Source: Setaria digitata | Taxonomy: Eukaryota; Nematoda; Chromadorea; Rhabditida; Setariidae | Assembly (NCBI GenBank): GCA_003640385.1 | Contig: RCAB01000136.1 | Span: 1 to 64,000 of the forward strand | DNA: 64,000 bases | Direction of reading: 5' to 3' | Shown here: positions 12,591-26,200 of the stretch, piece after piece | How the letters are laid out: the number at the start of each line of letters is the position of its first letter | Position numbering within the stretch: position 1 is the first letter of the stretch | The notes under the pieces: generated by a model | What the model saw: only the letters and a program-made list of their open reading frames with translations | Told to the model about the DNA's origin: nothing | The model's database searches: none | Made by a program: the position numbers and the translations under genes

Positions 12591-15500
12591 ATGAAGAATT
12601 TCAATCATTTGGAGCGTAAATTACCAGTGACTATTTGTCTTATTGCATCACTGCCAGTGATTACTATCACATCGCGTCTTCATCCGCCCATATTTGGTAA
12701 TTGTACTGCTAATTGTTCATTACCAACTGAAAATGGCACAATCTGGTTACCATACAGTTATCCGCCATGTATCCATCCCGGTCAACCAGTACTGCGATGG
12801 ACAAATGCAGTAGCTTGTAGTTTACCGAAATTTCTCATTTCACGAAGTGTTTCGCTAGATTCATCATCCGGTTTGTTATTTACCGAGGAACGAGTATGCT
12901 TCTACTTGGAACCGTGGCATGTGACATATTCTTATGATTGTTCTGGTAATGATCCACCAAAAAGAGGTACTTTTTTTCTTGATCACAAAAAGTACGCTGC
13001 AAGAAGAAGATCGAAACGATGGATGCGAAGGAGAAATCCAACGGTACCACGAATACATTTCAAACAGGAAAGGTACATTACTGAAGTTCCGGAAGATACA
13101 CCAATTAATTCATTAATTATTAAATTATACGCCACTCATATCACTAATGAATCAATGTATTATGCTATGGTAGCACCCGAAGATTCTCGTTCTGCCAACA
13201 TTTTCACATTAGATACCATTTCCGGCGAAATAAGGTATGTTTCTATTCCTTTTTAATTTCGAATTTTATCACTTTGCATGAATCTCTTGTTTTTTAATCC
13301 TTTAAAATGAAACAACTTCATACTTGAATAATTATACTACTTGAAAATTGGAATTAAAGAAAAATGTCGTCATTGCTGATTGATATTTAAAATTAAGAAA
13401 ATGAAATTTTCACGATTCAACAACTCCTTTCCTAGAACATTTGTGTTGTTTTACTATTTAAGTATTCGTCCTTTGTCTGCTCTGAAAAAAAAAAAAAAAA
13501 AAAACAATAGGAATTGAACAAAATATATGAATGCTTCATGGACTTGTTTTGCTATAAATGTGGGCAAAAATAATAAAGGTATTTCCGATAATTCGATGGA
13601 CATTTTTTATGCAGAAACTAATATATCATTGATGAGTTTACTAGTACCTCCCTTTCATCTTATTTTTACTGGTACACTTCACTGAAATGAGGATAATCAT
13701 TTCTTTTTTTCATTTTAAATGAATCATCAATTTAAATACAAATTTTTCATTCCAAGCGCTACAATTACCGCAGAAATTCACTTATCAAGAACTTTTTCTT
13801 TTATTGTTGTAAAAAATTCCATTCAATTTGAAAATCCTTTTGAGGAAAATGTTTTTTTTTCTCTCTCCCTCCAAAAATTTCAAAATTAGCAATATTCATC
13901 AAAAAGATAAGTGGTTGCGAGTATGTTTGCATTTGCATTTACATTTAAAATAATAGGAAATTTAAGTAATCATTCATTCCAATTGGATCTTTTGCTTGTT
14001 ACTAAAATGAATGAATTCGGTACAGAATTTGAATTTTGAAGTCTTTCTATGATGTTGATTGGAAAAAAGACAACATGAAATACTACATATCTCTCATTAC
14101 ACTTGATTTAACTTTCACCCAATAAAAATTTTGAAAAATCACTTAAATTTAATCTTTGTGAAGCATTCCCAGTGAAACTTGAGTATTACTTTACACATAG
14201 ATTTCCTACAAGATTTGGAGCTTAAGGTTGGATAAGCTGTATTATAGAAAGGCTCATTCTGGAAATTGTTTAATTGATCAATGATATTTGATCTGATCAT
14301 GATTTACAAAAAATAGAAGATATATTTTGTAATGAAGTTGATATTCATCGCTGACAAGAGCATTTCATTATCATTAATTTATAATAAACTGCTCAATTTC
14401 TAGACAGCATTCTTCACATTGTTATCTAATTTCGAATTAGAAATTTAAAATCTTCAATTAAAAATTGAAGCATCGGCATATTGCTAATTGATTTCTCAAT
14501 ATTAAACTGTTTTGAAATTTGAATTTTTATTTCATTTATCGCTTTTTTTTTCTTTCAACGGGATTTTTTGTTGCGTCAGAGTTGGAAAAGCATTGGATCG
14601 GGAAACGTTGGATCGGCATGTACTGAAAGTGACAGCTTATGAGCGGCTTGATCCAGCGGTATCAGCAAGCAGCTCGGTAATTGTGGAGATCCTTGACGTT
14701 CAGGATAATGCTCCGATTTTTGAACGCAATTCCTATTATGCTGAAATTCGAGAAGATGCACCAGTAAATAATTATATCCTTGGTATATCGAAATTAGATA
14801 CAGGATATAAGCTCTGTCCAATAAATAGTTGTAAAAAGAAAGCTTCTTTTAACACAAATTATAGAGCAGGCACTTAATTTGATATTCAATGATACAATTA
14901 AAACCAATAGAAATCGAAACGAATAATTTTAGAATTCGAAATAAAAATTTAATACAAATACAATTTAACAAATAGGTATGTACCAGAAAAATCGTTATCA
15001 GATTTTTGCTTCACGAGAAGAAAAATAAAACTTTATAAAATCATCAAATAGTAACAGTGGAATTGGCTGAACGTTAAGTAGTAATATGTGATTGGAAAAT
15101 ACTAAACTTGATGAAGCTATAATTAAAGATAAATAGATGCGTGATTAATATTCTTATAATAATTATTTTTCATTACCGTTTTTCGCAACATAGTGATAAT
15201 AAGCTCTATCATGGTAGTATGGATTGGAAATGTTCTTGGCATAACTTTTTATAAGAATAAGAAGAATTAGATGTAGGATATAATAAGCTTATAAAAAATC
15301 AAGCAGTATTCAACCATTTATTCCATTTATCGATTTTCGAATTTTGAATTTCTAGATCGGCACAACACTGGCATCAGTTTTTGCCCGTGACCTAGATATT
15401 GGTTTGAATGGTGAAATAGCTTACTCGCTCGGTGATGAACTGGGTGCTGAATTACTTCAAATTCACAGTTCAACGGGGGTCATCCAAACTGCACAACATC

Positions 15501-18500
15501 TGGATCGAGAATTGATGAATCTTATTCGGATCTATGTATATGCAACCGACAAAGGAGTACCACCCATGACATCAAGAGCCCTGCTAGAAATTAATCTTCT
15601 TGATGTTAATGATAATGCACCCGTTTTTGAAAAGGTTGTTAAGTATAATTTTAAATTTAACTGTGTTAGTTTTTTTCAACCGAAGATGAGCGGTTTGATG
15701 CTAATAAGATAATATAAAATTCAAATTCTGCTATTACTAGTAGAATCAAAGGACAAAAAAAGAGCAAACTTACAATATAGCGGGAAGCTTGTTAAATTGA
15801 CTTAAAAACTTGAAAATTTTAATTTAATAGGTATTTCTGAGAAAACAATTCACACCAGATCATTATTAGTCAGAAAAATGTTTACTTTCAACTACAGTAA
15901 TATTTTATGTGTTTCTTTTGATAACTGAAAGAAATCAATGAAACTTAAATTTATTTATTTTTTAAAAAAAGGAAGAGCAAAATTTTTTTTTAAAGGAATA
16001 AAAATTTTGAGGAATTCTGTAATGTTACAATCATGGAAAATGTCACGATACCGTCCAATATTTTGCAAATTAAAGCAACAGACAACGATTCTGGACAAAA
16101 TGGTATATTTTCTTTTACTTTCTGGAACAAAGAATAAAAATTAAAATTTTTTATTGCTTAAATAAGTAAATTATTTTAATTTTATATTACAGGAAAAGTA
16201 CATTACAGTATCGTGGCATCCAGCGTGAATGGGTTTTCTATAGATTATGATAACGGCTGGATAAAGCTTTATCAAAAATTGGATTCACAATCGAATCCAA
16301 TAACACTTTTAGTACGAGCTAAGGATTCCGGCCAGCCTGCTCAATCCTCAACAATTAATTGTGCTATACATATCATTGATATTAATGACCATGTAATTAT
16401 ATATTATCAGCTATCATTCCTTTATCTATTACGATTTTTTTTTTTTTTTCTGAAAGAATTCTTTAAATCTAATAAGTTCGCTGTTTCTTTTCTTTAAATC
16501 CACTATATGATGTTAACAATAGATATCGCTATATCCGAAAATTGCCTCTATGAAATGAAAATGTTCTAATTGATGGTGTTAAAATTTCTATTCAACATTA
16601 AATGAGAGATTTTTCTAGAAACCTCATTTCGTAGCATCGCAGCAGGAGTTATCTGTGGAGGAAAATATACCAATTGGATATGAAATAACACGAATTTTTG
16701 CTATCGATGAAGACAGTGGCATAAATGGTCTAATTGCATATACATTAGAAGGAGAAAATAATGCCAATGAAACTTTTCGAATTGATAAAACTACAGGAAT
16801 TATTACAACAATAAATAAGCTTGATCGAGAGGATAAAGAAAAGTATATACTTAAGGTAATGAAATTATTATTTGAATAGAATGCTTAAAATGATCATATA
16901 ATGAAAGTTCAGAAAGTACGAATATCTCAAGAATGAGATTTTTTTTCACCATTTTCTCTCGAAGTGTGTAAAAGAAAAGCAGTTTGGAATTTTCAACCAT
17001 TTTTTTTTGTTTGTTTACTTCAGGTGAAAGCAGAAGATGGTGGAGAACCACCACTGTTTGATACTTTGTTGATAACAGTAATGGTTCGTGATATCAATGA
17101 CAATGCGCCGTACTTTGAACCCAACTTTTACAACATTACGGTAGCAGAAAATGAAATTCGCGGAGCACCATTAATTACTGTAAAAGCTATTGACCATGAT
17201 AAAGATGACAAAATAGTATATCGTATTGAGAGAGCCGACAAAGATATCTTTTCGCTCATTTACTCCACTGATCAGGTTTTTTTTTTTTTTTCCTAAAACA
17301 GTTTTTAAATTAAGTTTTAGACAAATTAAAACACAATTTCTTATGTAGAGAGACATATGAAAACAGCATACAAAAGGAAAGGAAAACAACACTACAAAAA
17401 AATACCTTTATGAACCACTTAATGCTCTCTTATAGGTAACTTACATACCTGTGTAGCGAGACTAGCTGTTTGGTCACATATTGTATGCATGATTCGAATT
17501 TTGTTGAGATGGTTCGCTTAGGTGAACCGTAAGTGTACATTTGAGAGACTGCTACGGAAAGGGTCAATGTTTGGCTTCTGAATTGGTAGGAGCCTGCTCG
17601 GTGATCTCAAAACTCAGAAATGAGACGAATCAGTACAATCATTAAACTAATCAATAACAAAAAATCAAGACCGGAGGGAGTTAACGTATCAAGTTTTCCG
17701 GATAGAGCGTTACTTCGACATTTGATTGTATCTCTATCAGTTCCCTTCGTTGCTTAAATTAATTTGTGCTTTTAAATTTTCCAATTTTTTCGTGAGTAGG
17801 CATGAAAAACTTTCAGGGTGCAATATTATCGCTGTCGGGTGAAATTGGTCGTATGGATGATACGTTAAGTGTGTCAATAACCGCAACTGATAAGGGCGGC
17901 TTAATGGGTACTTGCGTAATAGCGATTACTGTTACTGATGTTAACACTGCACCAGTATTTCAAATTCATCCGTTCACAATACATATTCCGGAAAATATAC
18001 CAATTGGCTCAGAAGTAATACAACTTAGAGCGGAAGATCAAGATCGGCTTGAGAATGCTAAACTTACTTATTCCATTGGTAAATTTAACACTGTTCATCA
18101 TAATTTATGAAAATATTTGAATAAAAGATTCTGCAATGGTTTGCAAATTTATTTTTAAATATAAGTATCCTTTGAATTGTTGAAAAATTGTCTAGTTATT
18201 TAATAAATTAATATTTCTTCTAATTATATTGGAGTTTTTACACTTGAAATTAATCGGCAATCATCTGTTATCATTTGTATTTTTCAGACAGCAGTGAATT
18301 TACTATTAATAAAGACACTGGCCTAGTAATGATAGCCGAAGAATTGGATCGTGAAGAACGCAGTAGCTATTTGCTTAATGTTACTGCTACTGATCATGCA
18401 ACTAATCCACTTAGTGCAAGCACATTTCTCGAAATTATTCTCGATGACGGTATGTTTGCTTTCATTGCAATCTCAGTATTTATTCATTTTTTTCCCGTGA

Positions 18501-21500
18501 TTCCTTAATTTTCCTCTTTTGTTTTTTTTCGAAATTCTTAATTCCTCGAAGTTCTTTATCCTTTCTTTTTGGCAGATCTTACCATTTTTTTTTTTTTTTT
18601 TTTGCTACTTTCAATTCCTTTAGTATATCTAAAAGTTCTCAACGACTCCTTTCATTAGCAAAGAAGAAAAGAAACAAAATGTTAAATGAAAAATCAATTA
18701 TATGCATAATGAAATGTGTCAACTTCATACGTTTCAACAGCAAGAAGACGAAAAAAGTGAAATTTCTTTATGCTAACTCCATACGTTGTCTATGTCTCAT
18801 TACGTACGAATTGTACAAAGATCAATGAGCCGTAAAATACTTTCTTTCCTCCCCCATATGTGTCTCCATTGTCATTACTTCGTCTCCTTTCCTTAATTAA
18901 TCTGACAAAATGAAAAGATATTGGATGTGGCCAGCAATTGCTACCAATACTATCACTAGTGTTTACTGTAATTATTGCTATCTTCCCTTGACACATTACT
19001 AATTACGGCTTATTCCATTGCTATCATTTGCTCTATCATACCCTAACAGTAATTTAAAAAAAAAAGAAGGGATGAATGGAAAATTTGATTTAGCAGAGAC
19101 ATTGAAGCAAAAAACAATTATCCAAATTGACGACAAGTTAGACATAGAATGAAATTGGTAGAGCAGTATATAAATTGTTAGACTTTTTCAGTAGCTTCCG
19201 AAAACCAATCCTTGACAAGATATTCAGAAGAAACATTTAGCTCTGTTAGAAAGGAAAGTAACAGAATCGAAAATCCTAAATGAAAAAATCAGATATAGAA
19301 TTAATAGAATCTCTTATCAACTATTTTGAGCAAATCTATATTTGTGATGTTGATAAGCTACAAAAAAGTCAATTTTGAACGTCAAAAAAGGTTATTTAAT
19401 TAAGATGTTCTACTTAAATGTACGTATTGCACCAAGAACCAACAATGACTTCAAGTGAAACTTGAAGAATACAGTAGTTGGAATATCCCATTTATTCCTG
19501 TGAGATTAAAATAAAGTAAGATTTAAAAAATCGAAAATTAGAATCCATTTGGTAACCATTTGAATTCAGTGTATTAAATATAAATAATTATTATCCATCA
19601 AATCGTTTTATCATTCATCTGCTAAACCAAAATATCCCTATAGCTTGAAATCTTTGAAAATTCTTTTGCAATTTTTAGTGATTCTTTTTCATCCTAATTT
19701 CTCTTTCTATAATGTTTCCCACAAAATTTCTTGGTTTCTACAACTCCCTTCATAACAGTTAAGTTTTCCTGGACTTTTATTTCTTAACTTTCAAGAATTT
19801 TGTCATTATTTCAAGTCAATGACAATGCTCCGGAATTTACATCCGAAAATTACACGGTAGCAATAGCAGAAGATGCGCCAATTGGAACGTCATTCGCCCA
19901 AGTAGCAGCTGTCGATGTAGATGAGGGTGATAATTCGATTATTGATTATTACTTAATTGACGAAAATGGAAACAGTGCCACTTTTAAGCTTGATAGATCA
20001 TCTGGAACAATGCGAATAGTTAGCAGGTTGGATCGCGAAATGGTCGCCAGGTTAGCTACATTTTATAAATGCATATATAATTCCAAAAGTGAAGTTAGTC
20101 CAGGATTCTAATTATCTGAAAAATTTAAATCAAATAATTTCTTCCTTAATAATTTTCACAATTTCTATAATGTTGTTATATGATTACCGGAAACCCAGCT
20201 GTTACTTCCCTTCATTATCAATGACAAATGTCATGTTCTCAGCTATCACCTAACAGTGAAAGCGCAGGATCGCGGTAATCCACCACTATCATCTTTTTGT
20301 ACCGTATCAGTAGTTATCATTGATGTGAATGACAATGCACCACAGTTTGAATCAGTTCGTTATGACTTATGGATAGCAGAGAATAGCCCTATAGGTACTA
20401 CGATTGGTACCATTATTGCTCGTGATCAAGATGAGGGTGACAATGCCCTCATACAATTTCGAATATTTGGTGGCATTGATGCGAAACTTTTCGACATTGA
20501 AGCAGTATGTTCAACTTTTTACAATTATATTACAGCATTTGCTCCAGTTATTAACTCTGTCATACTCGTTAAATGTTGAAAAGAGGAGATGAATTAGTGG
20601 TTGATAATTATTTCTCTTAAATCCCTTATGATAAGCATGTCACTCAAAATACAAAATCATGACGATGTAGCATGCTGTTAGCAGATTAATATTAAATCCT
20701 ATCTTGGGCATATCTAGTGAATTGAATTAAAATTCTAATGAAAATTCCTATGAAAGTTGCAGGATTCTGATCAAGACGGTGTGGTGCACATACTCTCACG
20801 AACAATTTTCGATTATGAAGCAAAAAAGAACAATTTCTTTCTTGAAATTCAAGCAAGCAGGTTACCGGAAGCATTTATTCATTTTAATGGATATCACTTC
20901 TTAATATGACATGTTTGAGCAAACATACGCAGAAATTCTGATACAACTATTACATTTCACTGCCATTACTCAAAATGAAATAATTTTAGTGGCCAGCTAA
21001 GTTCTATTGTACCGGTTTATGTTCATGTTAGTGATGTTAACGATAACAGACCGCAGCTTCGTGATTTCACTGTTCTTTATGCAAATCATATTGATGAACC
21101 TGTGGAACGAGAAATTGGATATGTTCCAGCTTTGTTTGTTTTACATAACTTTTGCTTATAGACTAAGTTTTCAAGTTCAAGAACTTTTTAAATGTTCACT
21201 ATTCTAATTTTTAGTTAAAATCATAAAAAAATTTGGCCTCCATGCTTTTTTAATTCTAACAAAAAATTTTTTCCGTTCGAACTGTTAATTTCAAATGTGT
21301 AAAAGAAATGATGCTGCAATTTATACGACTGAGGCCAAAGGTAAAATATTGAAATTTCAAAATTGATTATTCAATTGTTGATTCTACGATAAATTTAGTG
21401 ACCCAGATCATAATACAACCTTGGAGTACAGCATTGAAGCAAACGATATCTTAACAGTGGATCAATATAAAGGTTCTATTATGCCGATGAATGTTTGGAA

Positions 21501-23226
21501 ACGATATATAAATGTTATTTATAAGATCTGTGTTTCTGGTAAGATTATTTCGCTAAATCTCTAACTTCAACATTTATCGCCTTGCCGCTAAGGCAAAAAA
21601 TATTTTACTGAAATTTAAAATCATGGATGATGCTAGCTTATAACATGAAATACATTCCAGATGGTCCGAACAATGTTTGTGCCAATTGTCGATTCATTTA
21701 CATCCCCATTGATGATGCTGTTATCCGAGATTCGGTTACCATTGGATTTCCGGATGTTCGTTATGAGGAATTACTGGATGACAATGTTTTTGAACGAATT
21801 ACAGGTGCCATATCGCTTTTGGATGATTGGCATAGCGATGATATTTGGATATTTAGTGTTCACACTCATAATAAACACACCAATATATCATTTGTTGTTC
21901 ATCATGCACATAATGTGCAAAGGTAAGTCATTTATTTCATTATGTATAAAAACTTATAACTCATTTGTTGAATTTTTGATTGACTAATTAATCTAAGACG
22001 ACTGCTTTAATTTGTCCAATATTTTTTTCCAAAAGTACTCACAATTGCTGAATATTTGTTGTGCAGCACAGAGAATCAATACTTAAAAGAAAGTAAATAT
22101 AAAATTTGGATGGACAGGTACCAGTAACTGTAAAATATATGGATATCAATCTGAAATTTGCATTAACATGAACTTCCCCAAAATGATTCATTTCTGTCTC
22201 TTTTCTACTTGCAATAAGAGTTGTGTAATGAGAATTTTAAAATCGTTGAATTTAGATCGGAACATGTAGAAAGATTAGTAAGAAATGGACTTGCCAAATT
22301 GAGCGATATAATTGGCATGAAATTAATATTACTCAAAGATGCCACGTGTTCCAGTGAACCGTGTCCGTATTTCCAGCAATGTAGAAACACTCAGAAGTAC
22401 GTCAAAAGTACTCAGGTAAATCAATTGACTTATTTTTGCACTCTAAGTATACTGAATTAACTCGCTAAGTAGGAACTACTGTTTCGCATTATGGTACGCA
22501 GATCGATGAATAAAACTCCGTAATTTTTTGTTAGTCTCCATCTAAATTTCTATTCACACCCATTTGCTTGGTAAAATTCAAAAAATTTTTAGCAGTAACA
22601 AAAGAGTGGTGAGAAATTTACCACTAATAGGATTTTTAATTTCAAACTAAATTAATTTGAAATTAAATTACAGAATTTGAGAACGGACAGTTTCTTAATG
22701 CATTCCTTGGATACTGTCAATTCATTTCAGTGTGAATGCCCAGCTGGATTTTCAAGTTTGTTTCATTTCGTTTTATTTTATATACTGTAGAAAGAAAAAA
22801 TACTCATCAACAGTATTTTAAAATAATATTTCCTCAACAAAAATACATAATTAATTAACTACTGCGATTTCATGAACAATAAATTTCTTTAACTAATTCT
22901 CACAGTAATTTATTTAGAACATTTGCTTTCCATGTGAAATCTCCCACACGGTGCTTCATTTTCCATATTACTCATTTAAACATTGACGAGATGAAGGAGA
23001 AGCAGGAAGGGAAGTACTGGAAAAGGGAACTCATAGATAGAGCTGAAATGCCTGGAGCCAAAACGGATTTCGCAATTAGGTATTTTAGGGAACGGAAAGC
23101 CAAATGACCAATGAAACACCTCATATCATTAATAATTAATGAGTAATTTAATTGATTTGCTAAAAAGATTTGCATGCATCTCTTCCTTGTAGGCATATTT
23201 TTATGCATGTCTGAATTTATGAGTTT

Positions 23227-23278
<52 letters not shown>

Positions 23279-26200
23279 TAATATGATTTAGTATATATAT
23301 ATGTGTTATTAACATCTGCAGCCTTCGTCATCTTCCGCTTGAATGCACCAAATTTGAGTAATTGGCCTGATCACTTAGCGGTGAGCTTAATATCAGTGTT
23401 GGACGTTGATTTCTATCCCATTAAACAATCATTAATGGCCTCTAAACGTGACGAATGACTGATTTCAGCTGGCAACTATTCACAAGTTGAGAAAAAAGCG
23501 TTGGAATGAACTATTGTCATATAGATGAGTGCCGTTATGAAACATGTTATTAAAAATTGAAATATATAATATAATTAGTGTGGGAGTAGAGGAATGAGAG
23601 AGCCAACGGTAGCTTTTTAATTAAAGAGAGCACTGAATTGACAAGGAAGTATGAGTCTGCTAAGTGCCGTGCTAAATTGAACCAAATTAAAACCTTTTAA
23701 ACGCATTAATGAAGAAAAGAGAATTTTAATATCTGTCGTCGAAATTAGCATTTCATACAGATTTCGATTTTATTACTATATCAAGACTCAGAATTTTGAG
23801 GGTTCTGTGAACATTTCGCACAAATAATTGATAATAATTTATAAAATATCCGAAATATGATCTGAATGTGTCCAACTTCAAATTTTGCGTTATCCTTAAC
23901 GCAGTTACCTTTTTCTAAGCTTCTATTGTTTCTTCCATTCGATGTTATTTTATTTCTTCTTAACTGAATGAATGAACTTTTCAAGACTTCCACTATTTTT
24001 ACAAATCTCGATAAAAGGAAAATTTCCATTTGGTGAATATTACAGGTAGTGATGGTATTGAACAGTTCTGCAATCGCCGTCTTGATATGTGTTTCATGTC
24101 ACCTTGTCAACACCAAGGTGTCTGCTTACCGTTAGAGAATGGATATCGTTGTGATTGTCCACCACAATGGACAGGTTATTTTATTTATTTAATTAGCAAG
24201 CAATTTACCTGTCTAAATGAATTATCTGCAAATTAACTGATGTAACTCTGGAGATGGATTAATTCCACTTAATTGCGCTAGTAAAAGGTAAATGATCAAA
24301 AAATTAGTGTTTATTTGAACAAATATATCACATTATTTTGACCAACTTCTCCAAAAATCACTCAAATAGTAGTGGTAATCTTAAATTATTCATTTCACTA
24401 TCACTTAAAATATTTACCTAAGAAATACCGTTTGGAACTTTTTCTTTATAATTTCCCCTGAGTTCAGCAGTAATTCTCATAAAATTTTCATTGGACATAG
24501 CTTCCATATGATTCTTCTAGTTTCTTTAACAAAACTCAAACAAAAAGGAGGAGAGAGAGGAAGGGAGGATTGAGGGGAAAATGAAATGAGATAGATTGGA
24601 AAGAAAATGAAGGCAAAATTTCGTAACACAAACAAATTCACAGTGCTTGCGACATTTATCACAATGGCAATTAATTTAATAAAGGTAGCAAAATGTTGCG
24701 GTTAAAATTAGTCCGTAAGCTACTGTTCAGTAATTTGAAATTAGGATAGATGCTAAACACTTTTTCCAAGCCATCACTGAAACGTCTTCTGTTCGTCATT
24801 AATTGCGAAGAAAGGAATGCTGAAGTGGTATGACAATGTAAAAGCAGTGACACATGGGGCTGTATTTCTGGGACAGAAGCTCGTTGTTGTAAGAGCTTTT
24901 AATGACGGTGTGACCTATGTTGGTGCTGAATAATTACCATCCAGAAAGTGTTTCCTGTCTCCATGTGTCACCACATCTTATCTAAAGCTTTTACTTCTCT
25001 CACCCTTTTGCCTTTCCTCTTAAGCCTAAGTCTAGTCAGTAAGCGCTACTCCTCATTCCGTTTCACGAGGGATCGTCTATAATGCAATTCTGTGACGAGT
25101 ATTGTCATTGATTGGATTCTTTGATTGGAAATATTTTTAGAGAATTTTCAAAAAAGTCAGAGAAATGAATAATTCAGAATAAAGGCAGAAGAAATGATAT
25201 CCGATAAAGGGCTATGAATGGTACAAATTAATCAACTAAGGGAAAGAAAAGGCATAAAAATTCGCTGAAGTGGGTCCAAATGGATATCCTTCCATCATTG
25301 AGTTTACAACGTTCGTTTAAATGATAGAGAAGAGTCAAGGAACGATTGGTGGTCAAATAATTTAGAAAGAAACAAGATTTAACAATTACTTAACCTAGAT
25401 CATAGTTTATTGATAGCAGTTATTGCTAGAAAGTGGTATCTAACGAAGAAGGGAAGTTAAGAATTACGATTTGTTGGGAACTTTCTCAAATTTCAACTAT
25501 TTTTTAAGCTAAAGGTGAAATTGCACTTCACATTTGATCAAATTTTTCAGGAAAAAATTGTGAGGAATCTATTTACGTGGACAGCTGTTTGCCCAATTCA
25601 TGTTATTCGGATTCTCTATGCCAATTAGTAAATAGAACAGCCAAGTGCATACAGTGCCGTTGGAGTCCCCACGATACTGATTCGCAGTGTAGATTGCGTT
25701 CCATCTCATTTGGTGTTAATGGTGGCTATATTGTACTTCCGGTTCAGATAACTCGAATGCAATGGAAACTACAATTTAGGTTTGTTAGGATTTATTCTAA
25801 TAAGTTTTTGAAATTATATTCTAGGATTTCAATTTCGAATTTTGAAATCATACACAAGTTAATAGGTGATATGATTTTTTTACACATGCAGATAAGAGGC
25901 TTAAATTTCAAGTTTATGCAATGTTCAGATACCAGAAATGAGTATTGCAGAAACATTTTTACAAAAGATCTGCCTTCTTTTCGTGAATAAAAAATCTCTG
26001 AAGTAAATATAGCTGGTTTTTAGCATAGCTACGGTGGCACTTGATGGAGTACTGCTTTTTGCGGGAAATCTCTCATCTGATTTTCTGGAAGTGTCGCTCG
26101 AGGATGCACTTGTTCGAGGACGATTTTCCCTTGGTCATGATATTTATCAGGTTGTTTCTTTTTTTTTTTGCATTAAAATATAAAGTTTTTTTTTTTTTAT

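Noticed and set aside
12876..13058. Antisense open frame over the first Flamingo exon
   Set aside because: Shadow of the coding strand, no independent signals.
17405..17600. Less AT-rich intron stretch with ggttcgcttaggtgaacc, considered as a tRNA-like or hairpin RNA gene
   Set aside because: No cloverleaf or A/B box arrangement could be built; only a short stem is present.
22972..23331. 119-codon minus-strand frame containing an Ile-Tyr run
   Set aside because: The run is the AT microsatellite; the rest lies in a Flamingo intron.
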